Shown here in pieces: positions 7,969-13,997 of a stretch of DNA of 13,997 nt (the first letter of the stretch is position 1; each line of letters begins with the position of its first letter). Both the position numbers and the translations under genes were made by a program. The stretch comes from Akkermansiaceae bacterium (GTDB lineage: Bacteria > Verrucomicrobiota > Verrucomicrobiia > Verrucomicrobiales > Akkermansiaceae). Below the pieces are notes generated by a model. That model had not been told where the DNA came from, made no database searches, and saw only the letters and a list, made by a program, of their open reading frames with translations. The DNA lies in contig JALZVD010000035.1 of the NCBI GenBank assembly GCA_023300205.1, forward strand, positions 1-13,997, read 5' to 3'.

Positions 7969-8043
7969 GGGGATGTGTTTAGTTAGTGAGATAAGGATAA
8001 AAGAGATAATTTAGGAAATAATTTTAGAGTTTAGAAAATAACA

Positions 8044-9711
8044 ATGGATAATCAACAAGTCATAGACCTCTTCATGGCAAGGGGCTTAGTAGATAAATAC
8101 TTGGCTCAGGACATGGTCACTTCGATGGAGACTAGTGGAAAAAGTATTGCTGAAACGCTTGCCGATTTTGATGTGATCTCGGATAAGGATGATGTATGGC
8201 CGGTAATCGCTAGTGAGCTTAGTGCTGAAATGGTAGATCTGGCACAGTTTGTACCACCTGATGAGCTTTTGGGGCAGATTCCTGGTGGGATGGCACGGTT
8301 GCATGGAGCATTTCCCGTAAATGTTACTGCTGAGGGTATCTATGTAGCTTTAGTAGATCCACTGAATCCACAGGCAGTGGAGGATTTGCGGTTTGCGCTG
8401 GGGAAGGAGATTATTGTTGTTGTTGCACCTGATCATTTGATTGAGAAAAAGATTTCTGAATATTATGGTGGTGAGGATAACATGGGTGATGTTCTTAGCC
8501 AGCTTGATGCGAAGAGCATGGGTGAGTTATCTGCTGAGGAGTTGGAATCAGAGGCAAATTCGGCACCTATTATCCGTTATGTTGATTTGGTGATGTATCA
8601 AGCAATTAACGAGCAGGCTTCTGATATTCACTTTGAGCCTTTCGAGAAAGAATTTAAGATTCGTTATCGTGTGGATGGGGCGCTGTTTGAAATGTCTCCG
8701 CCGCCAATGAATCTTGCGCGAGCGATTATTTCTAGATTGAAGGTAATGTCTAATATGAACATTGCTGAGACACGGATTCCGCAAGATGGACGTATTGTGA
8801 AAAACATAGGTGAGAAGCAGGTGGATATGCGTGTTTCTTCTCTACCTACTCAGCATGGTGAGAGCGTGGTGTTGCGTATTCTTGATCGATCAAACGTGAA
8901 TTTGGAGTTAGATGTTCTGGGATTACCGGATGAGATGTTCTCTTACATCGAGGATACTATTCATAAGCCAAATGGGATTTTTATTGTGACTGGACCGACA
9001 GGAGCAGGCAAAACGACGACTCTCTATGCGGCATTGAGGAAGATCAATACGATCGATGCAAAGCTTCTTACTGCGGAAGATCCTGTTGAATATGATATTG
9101 ATGGTATTATCCAGATTCCTGTGAATGAGTCTATTGGCCTGGATTTCCAGCGAATTTTGCGAGCGTTCTTGCGTCAGGACCCGGACCGGATCTTGGTGGG
9201 GGAGATTCGAGATAAAGAAACGGCACAGATTTCTATCCAGGCTTCATTGACTGGTCACTTGGTGCTTTCTACTCTGCATACGAACGATGCAGCAGGAGCT
9301 GTGACTCGTCTTGTGGATATGGGAGTGGAGCCATTCTTGGTAGCGGCTTCGCTTGAGGGTGTATTAGCTCAGAGACTGGTTCGAACAATTTGTAATGATT
9401 GTAGGGCTTCTTATGAGCCGAGTGAGGCATTGATTAATCAGTTAGGTCTTTCACCGCATGAGCTTGGAGACAAGGAGTTCTATACTGGCCAGGGCTGTGA
9501 GGTTTGTGGTAATGGTTACAAGGGGAGGCAAGGGTTGTTTGAGTTGCTTGATGTGACGGATCCGATACGAGAGCTGATTACTAAGCGCTCACCATCTGTG
9601 GTGATTAAGCAGAAGGCAATTGAGCTGGGTATGCAGACGTTACGAGAAGATGGTTTACGTAATATTTACACTGGCTCTACTACGATTGAAGAGGTTCTTA
9701 AATACACCTAA
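8044..9711 (+). CDS. gspE: GspE/PilB-type secretion/pilus assembly ATPase, copy 2
   Basis: This 555-residue paralogue of the preceding gene has the same architecture: an MshEN-like N-terminal domain (about 1-140), linker, SDIHFEP at 193-199, Walker A GPTGAGKT at 317-324, AEDPVEYD at 344-351, the canonical RQDPDRILVGEIRD at 377-390, STLHTND at 409-415, and cysteines C450, C453, C485, C488. It keeps the family-typical RQDPD that copy 1 has lost. It begins 75 bases after copy 1 in an A-rich, purine-rich leader without a Shine-Dalgarno sequence, and gspF follows 75 bases downstream, so co-transcription is likely. Its place directly before gspF suggests it may be the main motor of this machine. 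Copy 1 would then be an accessory subunit or the motor of a second state. That division of labour is inference. Confidence 0.9.
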   Translation: MDNQQVIDLFMARGLVDKYLAQDMVTSMETSGKSIAETLADFDVISDKDDVWPVIASELSAEMVDLAQFVPPDELLGQIPGGMARLHGAFPVNVTAEGIYVALVDPLNPQAVEDLRFALGKEIIVVVAPDHLIEKKISEYYGGEDNMGDVLSQLDAKSMGELSAEELESEANSAPIIRYVDLVMYQAINEQASDIHFEPFEKEFKIRYRVDGALFEMSPPPMNLARAIISRLKVMSNMNIAETRIPQDGRIVKNIGEKQVDMRVSSLPTQHGESVVLRILDRSNVNLELDVLGLPDEMFSYIEDTIHKPNGIFIVTGPTGAGKTTTLYAALRKINTIDAKLLTAEDPVEYDIDGIIQIPVNESIGLDFQRILRAFLRQDPDRILVGEIRDKETAQISIQASLTGHLVLSTLHTNDAAGAVTRLVDMGVEPFLVAASLEGVLAQRLVRTICNDCRASYEPSEALINQLGLSPHELGDKEFYTGQGCEVCGNGYKGRQGLFELLDVTDPIRELITKRSPSVVIKQKAIELGMQTLREDGLRNIYTGSTTIEEVLKYT

Positions 9712-9786
9712 CAAATTAACTCATCTTTGAGCTTTTCATACCCTACTTTAATAGTTTAAATTTATCTTAACTCAGAATACATTACT

Positions 9787-11073
9787 ATGGCGCATTTCCA
9801 ATATCTAGCACTTGATGCTAAAGGCGAACAAACGACAGGCTCGATCGAGGCAGGCTCAGAAGCAGATGCAATCAGTCAAATCAGAGCTCAGGGGCTCTAT
9901 CCGACTCAGGTAGTTGAACAGGGGAAGGGTACTTTGAATGCTGCTTCAGCGAAGGGTAAGTCTTCTGCTGGAGGTAAAGGGAAGGGCAAAGCGAAGGCTA
10001 AGAAGGTTTCTGGAGGTAAGGTGAAGCCGAAGGTGATGATGATTTTCACTCGTCAGCTTGCGACATTGATAGATTCAGGATTGCCATTACTTAAGGGTCT
10101 GAATGTTTTAGCGAAGCAGGAGCCAAATCCAGTTCTTAAGTCTACGATTACGAGTATAGCAGATTCGGTTCAGGGTGGATCTACATTTTCTGAGAGTCTA
10201 GCTCAGCATCCTAAACTTTTCAATAAGCTGTATGTAAATATGGTGAAGGCTGGTGAACTGGGTGGTGTTCTAGAAGTGGTTCTCACGCGTTTGGCGGAAT
10301 ATATGGAGAAGGCGAATAAGTTGAAAAACAAGATTGTTTCAGCAATGGTTTATCCTTTCATCGTGATGTTCATTGCTGTGGCTATCTTGGTATTTTTGAT
10401 GGTTGTGGTTGTTCCTCAGTTTAAGAAGATGTTTGATGACATGGATCAGGAGCTTCCCGCTATCTCTGAGTTTGTATTCAATTTCTCTGACACATTGATG
10501 AAGTTTGTATTTTTCTTACCAGTTGTTGTTTGGTTAGTGATTTTATTTATGATTCTGGTGTTTGTGTTCAATCGATGGGCCTCGACTAAATCAGGGCGTG
10601 AGGCAGTTGATGGATTTAAGCTTAAGATGCCATTGCTTGGTGATCTCCAGCGTAAGAGTGCGATTTCTAGATTTAGCCGCACATTGGGAACGTTGGTTAC
10701 ATCAGGTGTTCCTATTCTTCAGGCTCTGAACATTACTAGTGATACGGCTGGAAATGTGGTGGTGTCTAAGGCGATCAATAGTATTCATGGTGCGGTAAAA
10801 GAGGGTGAGTCTATCGTGACTCCGATGTCTGCTAGCACGGTGTTTCCACCGATGGTGATTAGTATGGTAGATGTAGGAGAGGAGACTGGTAAGCTACCAG
10901 ATATGTTACTTAAGGTGGCTGATGTCTATGATGATGAGGTGGATAACGCGGTATCTGCACTGACTTCTATTATTGAGCCTTTGATGATTATTATCCTGGC
11001 GGTTATTGTTGGAACGATCGTTATTGCGATGTTCTTACCACTGATCAAGATGATGAATTCAGTGGAGCAGTAA
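9787..11073 (+). CDS. gspF: GspF/PilC-type inner-membrane platform protein
   Basis: This 428-residue polytopic membrane protein couples the ATPase to (pseudo)pilin insertion in the inner membrane. Seen: an N-terminal cytoplasmic start (FQYLALDAKGEQTTGSIEA) typical of the family, a Lys/Gly-rich linker at 47-82, and two GspF repeats. The first begins at FTRQLATLIDSGLPLLKGL (87-105) and the second at FSRTLGTLVTSGVPILQAL (296-314). Membrane segments lie at about 189-211, 238-261 and 395-416. The motifs KAGELGG (154-160) and VGEETGKLPDML (363-374) occupy matching places in the two repeats. The length is slightly above the usual 400 or so residues because of the linker, which holds twelve lysines and no acidic residues. 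Gene order after two assembly ATPases and before a pilin gene fits a T2SS/T4P core operon. Confidence 0.93.
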   Translation: MAHFQYLALDAKGEQTTGSIEAGSEADAISQIRAQGLYPTQVVEQGKGTLNAASAKGKSSAGGKGKGKAKAKKVSGGKVKPKVMMIFTRQLATLIDSGLPLLKGLNVLAKQEPNPVLKSTITSIADSVQGGSTFSESLAQHPKLFNKLYVNMVKAGELGGVLEVVLTRLAEYMEKANKLKNKIVSAMVYPFIVMFIAVAILVFLMVVVVPQFKKMFDDMDQELPAISEFVFNFSDTLMKFVFFLPVVVWLVILFMILVFVFNRWASTKSGREAVDGFKLKMPLLGDLQRKSAISRFSRTLGTLVTSGVPILQALNITSDTAGNVVVSKAINSIHGAVKEGESIVTPMSASTVFPPMVISMVDVGEETGKLPDMLLKVADVYDDEVDNAVSALTSIIEPLMIIILAVIVGTIVIAMFLPLIKMMNSVEQ

Positions 11074-11125
11074 TAAGGGACACTTTAATAAATATTCGCT
11101 AAATACGCGATAAACGGTATATTGT

Positions 11126-11158
11126 CTATACGGTAGGGGTGTAATCCCTGCCGTGTAG
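11126..11158 (+). promoter_or_regulatory. Strong hairpin in the leader of the pilin-like gene
   Basis: CTATACGGTAGGG (11126-11138) pairs with CCCTGCCGTGTAG (11146-11158) around the seven-base loop GTGTAAT. This gives a continuous 13-pair stem with two T-G wobbles. No T run follows, so it is not an ordinary intrinsic terminator. It sits 13 bases before the ATG of the pilin gene and about 50 bases after gspF. It may be an mRNA-processing or stabilising structure, a translational control element, or the binding site of a regulator. Confidence 0.5.
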
Positions 11159-11171
11159 CTCACTTAAGTAT

Positions 11172-11774
11172 ATGAAATTAACAGCACATAAACAGAATTT
11201 TTATTCTTCTAGTCGATCAGGTTCTTCTGAGAAGGGGTTTACTTTGATTGAGGTGATCGTTGTGATCGCGATCGTTGTGTCTCTTGCTAGTATTGGTTTT
11301 GGTGTATTTTCTAAGATGCATCGTACTTCTAGAGAGAATGAAACGAGAGCAATTATCAATGCGGTAGCTGCAGCGATGGAAGCTAGGTCTGCTGATATTT
11401 CGTCTGCACAGCGTTTGGAAATGGGCCTAGTATCTGGGGGTCTTTATCCTGCAGGCGGAGGTGGTGATGATAGTTCTGAGGAGTTAGTGTTTTATATCTC
11501 AGGAGATTTTGATGGTGATGAAGAAGTGGATGATGGTGCTGAGAGTAAGCTTCCGGAAGTGGTTGTGGAATCAGCAGGTAAAAATTCTTACATCAAGGAA
11601 GTGGGTAGTAAGTGGTTGATTGTTGACTCTTGGGGGACGCCACTTCGGTATACTTATCCAGGAGTCTATCATAATCAGGATGACGGTTTTGATATAGAGT
11701 CGGCTGGTCCAGATGGGGAATTTGGTGGTGGGTCGAGTGATGACTTGGCCAAAGATAATATTATATTGAAGTAG
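11172..11774 (+). CDS. gspG: GspG-like type II secretion pseudopilin / type IV pilin-like protein
   Basis: This 200-residue prepilin has a type III signal: a polar leader, then KG|FTLIEVIVVIAIV with the peptidase cut after G22, F23 at +1 and E27 at the +5 position. A hydrophobic helix runs to about 45. The C-terminal part carries the GspG pattern D152-S-W-G-T-P-L-R-Y, then DGFDIESAGPDGEFGG (171-186) and a following D190-D191. In GspG proteins this region forms a calcium-binding loop. The 22-residue leader is longer than the usual few residues of GspG. An insertion around 112-121 (DFDGDEEVDD) looks like a second acidic calcium loop. The major pseudopilin should be processed by a prepilin peptidase, which is not in the window. 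T4P-like or competence-like fibres remain possible, but the WGTP...GPDGE signature favours GspG. Confidence 0.88.
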   Translation: MKLTAHKQNFYSSSRSGSSEKGFTLIEVIVVIAIVVSLASIGFGVFSKMHRTSRENETRAIINAVAAAMEARSADISSAQRLEMGLVSGGLYPAGGGGDDSSEELVFYISGDFDGDEEVDDGAESKLPEVVVESAGKNSYIKEVGSKWLIVDSWGTPLRYTYPGVYHNQDDGFDIESAGPDGEFGGGSSDDLAKDNIILK

Positions 11775-11875
11775 ATTCGGTCATTTTTGCCCAATCTAGT
11801 TGAATTATGCTTATTTGGAGTTATGTATAGGTGTGTGGGTGAGAGGTTACTCTGTCTTTTTTCCACGATGTTATT

Positions 11876-13204
11876 ATGTCTGAAAGTGGTTATAGCTGGA
11901 AAAATGTGCGATATGGTTCAGGCCGTAAGGCGGCGGAATCTGACCATTTGACACGCTGGGTGCTGATTGCTATTTTCTTGGCGATTGTTTGTCATCTCAT
12001 TGTTTTGATTGCGATGAAGAAGATGCCTATTTTCTTTCATCGTTCTGATGCTAAGGAGGTGGTTACACAGAGTGTGGTGGTGCGGAATGTTGCGGCGCGA
12101 GAATATATAGAGACGCCTAAAGAAGAGGTAATGGCAGATAAGGTTCGGCCTACTGAGACAGCGGCTACTTTGTTGGAAGAGCTGGATATGCTAGAGGAGT
12201 CTCCTGAGGATATGGAGATAGATTTCTCACCGATGATCGATGAGCCTGAAATGTTAGTGCCTATGGAGGCGCCAGCGATGGCGGGTGACATGGGAGCTAG
12301 TGCTGAGGATCTGACTGCTGGGATGGAGATTACGGATGATTTAGAAGACTTGGGTAGCACGGATGATTTTCTTAAACCTGAGCTGGGACAGATTACGATA
12401 GATCCAGGGAAGCAGGCGGCGGATGAGTTTGATCCGGATCAATTTAACACGGAACTGGCGAAGGGGGCAGGTGGTGATACACGGGAAGGAGTGATTGAGG
12501 GCTTTACTGCGTTAGCGGAGATGACTCAGCTTTCGCAGTCTGATCTGGAGAAGGCGAAGGGGATGATCGGTTCTGATTTGTTGTATGATTTTAATAAGTC
12601 TGTTTTGAGGGAGAGCGCTAAAAATAGTTTACTTAAGGTTGTTTTGATCATTGATAAGAATCCGAATATGAAGTGTTGGATTGAGGGGCATACTGATTTG
12701 ATTGGTACTGAGGAGGCTAATGCGGCGTTGTCATTGGCAAGGGCTGAGGCGGTGAGATATTGGTTAGTGCATTCTATGAAGATAGATGAAAATCGGCTGT
12801 TTGTTCGCGGTCTGGGGGAGTCTACTCCTATTGTGCTGAGTGGTGATAAAGATGCGCAGGCGATGAACCGCAGAGTAGAGATCAAGATGCGGAAGAATGC
12901 TCCATCTGAGGAGTATGGTGGTCCAGTTCTTGTGGAGCGAAAGCCGCGTTTGATTAAACCTTTACGTGATCCTAATGCAGTAAGTCGAGCGAATGAAAGG
13001 AAGACAACCGCTGACTCACCGGCGCCTCCTAAGGCTGTGCCAGTAGAGGATGATGAGCCTGAATCATTGCCGGGAGTTCTGGAGTTGCCCGTATTACCAT
13101 CTGAGCCGGTAGCACCTGTTCCTCCTAAGGCGATTCCTGTGGAGGATGATCCAGTAAGTGGACCAGCAGAGTTGGTGCCACCTAAGGCGATCCCTGTGGA
13201 GTGA
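11876..13204 (+). CDS. Inner-membrane-anchored OmpA-domain protein with repetitive proline-rich tail
   Basis: This 442-residue protein has a short basic cytoplasmic start and one membrane segment at about 28-47 that is not followed by a signal-peptidase site. A long acidic periplasmic linker (about 75-230) leads to an OmpA C-terminal-like domain at about 234-340. Seen in that domain: LLYDFNKSVL (235-244), GHTDLIGT (271-278), the ALSLARAEAV segment (284-293) and NRRVEIKM (331-338). D274 and R289 are the residues that grip diaminopimelate of peptidoglycan in the family. The tail (about 350-442) repeats PPKA(V/I)PVE three times and ends exactly on the last copy. The topology resembles MotB- or TonB-like anchors rather than a beta-barrel OmpA. 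Its place after gspG suggests it fixes the secretion or pilus machine to the cell wall, though it could be an unrelated envelope protein. Confidence 0.85.
   Translation: MSESGYSWKNVRYGSGRKAAESDHLTRWVLIAIFLAIVCHLIVLIAMKKMPIFFHRSDAKEVVTQSVVVRNVAAREYIETPKEEVMADKVRPTETAATLLEELDMLEESPEDMEIDFSPMIDEPEMLVPMEAPAMAGDMGASAEDLTAGMEITDDLEDLGSTDDFLKPELGQITIDPGKQAADEFDPDQFNTELAKGAGGDTREGVIEGFTALAEMTQLSQSDLEKAKGMIGSDLLYDFNKSVLRESAKNSLLKVVLIIDKNPNMKCWIEGHTDLIGTEEANAALSLARAEAVRYWLVHSMKIDENRLFVRGLGESTPIVLSGDKDAQAMNRRVEIKMRKNAPSEEYGGPVLVERKPRLIKPLRDPNAVSRANERKTTADSPAPPKAVPVEDDEPESLPGVLELPVLPSEPVAPVPPKAIPVEDDPVSGPAELVPPKAIPVE
13025..13201 (+). repeat. Three imperfect PPKA(V/I)PVE-coding repeats
   Basis: Copies lie at 13025-13054, 13121-13150 and 13178-13201. 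The first two encode ten residues (PPKAVPVEDD and PPKAIPVEDD). The last encodes PPKAIPVE and runs straight into the stop codon. The DNA differs at synonymous positions between copies (for example GCTGTGCCAGTA against GCGATTCCTGTG), so selection on the protein rather than a fresh duplication is likely. Confidence 0.8.
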
Positions 13205-13281
13205 TTTTGTAGGCTAGAGTGGTTGTGATTAGAACGCGGTTTGCTGTTGCATAGGGTAGGGAAAGTAGTATTTTATTTTCT

Positions 13282-13997
13282 ATGCCAAGTGAGAGTGAAT
13301 CTGGTCATGAGTCTAGCGAGTTGCGCGACCGTGAGCTTAATGTGGTGCCGAGAAGTAGCGGGATATTGTTTCCGGTGTTTTCTATGCGGCGTGCAGGAGA
13401 CTTAGGCATTGGTGATACAGAGTCTGTGCGTCAGTGTATGGACTGGCTGCATGCCTCTGGTGTTGGTTTTTTACAGTTATTACCGATCAATATGAGTGGC
13501 TCAGATAATAGTCCTTATAGCTCGATTAGTTCTGTTGCTCTGGATTTTATCTATCTGGATATGGGTCTGATTCCGGAGTTGAGTCAGGCGGATGTGGATG
13601 GTGTGAAGGCGGAGTATGGATCTGAGTGGTTAGAGACTGAGCAAGTGGATTACGCTACGGTTAAGAAGGTGAAGTCTGGATTACTCCGCGTGGCTTATGA
13701 GCGCTATCAGCAAGATGGTGTGGATTCTGATGATTATAGGCAATTCATGGCTGATGAGGCTGATTGGCTAGTGCCGTATTGCAAGTATCGTTGGCTTATG
13801 GAGGAGGCTGGAGGTAGTGAAGACTGGACTAGCTGGCCGGATGAATTTAACACTGCAGCTAAGGCTCTGGAATACGAGCGTGAGCAGGTTATGGTGAATG
13901 GTGGAGTTCCTAGTGCTGTGCAGGAGTATTATGCTTGGGTTCAGTGGCATACGTTCACTCAGTGGAAGGAGGTCAGGTGTTATGGGGATGGCTTAGG
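13282..13997 (+). CDS. malQ: 4-alpha-glucanotransferase (GH77, amylomaltase), partial 5' end
   Basis: The reading frame is open from the ATG at 13282 to the right edge, giving 238 residues of an enzyme usually of 500 or more. MalQ transfers alpha-1,4-glucan segments between maltodextrins in the cytoplasm during maltose and glycogen metabolism. Seen: the family start SSGILFPVFSMRRAGDLGIGD (25-45), the conserved LQLLPIN (64-70), and DNSPYSSISSVALD (75-88), which corresponds to the SPY-S-SFA donor-site motif of GH77. A Trp/Tyr-rich helical region follows (about 160-235). The catalytic residues lie beyond the window. The N-terminus carries an extra polar, Glu/Ser-rich stretch of about 20 residues; a later start is possible but no better candidate stands out. 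The 77-base gap from the OmpA-domain gene shows no terminator hairpin. Confidence 0.9.
   Translation, partial: MPSESESGHESSELRDRELNVVPRSSGILFPVFSMRRAGDLGIGDTESVRQCMDWLHASGVGFLQLLPINMSGSDNSPYSSISSVALDFIYLDMGLIPELSQADVDGVKAEYGSEWLETEQVDYATVKKVKSGLLRVAYERYQQDGVDSDDYRQFMADEADWLVPYCKYRWLMEEAGGSEDWTSWPDEFNTAAKALEYEREQVMVNGGVPSAVQEYYAWVQWHTFTQWKEVRCYGDGL

Noticed and set aside
6292..9711. Reading the second ATPase as a PilT retraction motor
   Set aside because: Both proteins have the full N-terminal domain and tetracysteine site, which PilT lacks.
9727..9754. TTGAGC followed by AATAGT as a promoter for gspF
   Set aside because: The -10 hexamer is poor and the genes look co-transcribed, so chance is more likely.
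11842..11862. AGAG-GTTA-CTCT followed by a T run before the OmpA-domain gene
   Set aside because: A four-pair stem is too weak for an intrinsic terminator, and the T run does not directly follow it.

Overview
The window looks like a chromosomal segment of a Gram-negative bacterium. Signal-peptide-bearing and OmpA-family envelope proteins and a type II secretion/type IV pilus module all point to a double membrane. The combination of a MoxR-led envelope operon, a DUF455-type protein, GspE/GspF/GspG-like genes and genes without Shine-Dalgarno sequences would fit a Verrucomicrobiota-type (PVC) bacterium, but that is inference, with no marker gene to prove it. I see no insertion sequences, phage genes, tRNA, rRNA or CRISPR arrays.

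Layout. (1) Positions 1-2302, minus strand: a MoxR-type AAA+ ATPase gene followed after 17 bases by a secreted, membrane-anchored protein that runs off the left edge. (2) 2303-2621: a divergent intergenic region with a sigma-54-like promoter candidate facing the ammonium transporter gene. (3) 2622-3875: amt, closed by a clear intrinsic terminator. (4) 4016-6109: an isolated 697-residue protein joining a ferritin-like DUF455 domain to an ATP-grasp domain. It is the least understood gene here and the best candidate for an undescribed activity. (5) 6292-13204, plus strand: a five-gene envelope-machine cluster with two complete GspE/PilB ATPases in tandem, a GspF/PilC platform protein, a GspG-like (pseudo)pilin, and an inner-membrane-anchored OmpA-domain protein with a repetitive proline-rich tail. 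(6) 13282-13997: the 5' part of a 4-alpha-glucanotransferase gene (malQ), cut by the right edge.

How the parts work together. The GspE-GspE-GspF-GspG set forms the core of a pseudopilus or pilus assembly engine: cytoplasmic ATPases, inner-membrane platform and fibre subunit. The OmpA-domain protein could tie that engine to peptidoglycan. No retraction ATPase (PilT), prepilin peptidase, secretin or minor pilins are in the window, so they would have to lie elsewhere. The MoxR operon is probably a separate envelope or protein-maturation module. Amt and MalQ are ordinary metabolic genes.

Two window-wide traits stand out. None of the ten start codons has a convincing Shine-Dalgarno sequence. The plus strand is G-rich relative to C throughout, even across the two minus-strand genes, which suggests a replication-linked skew.
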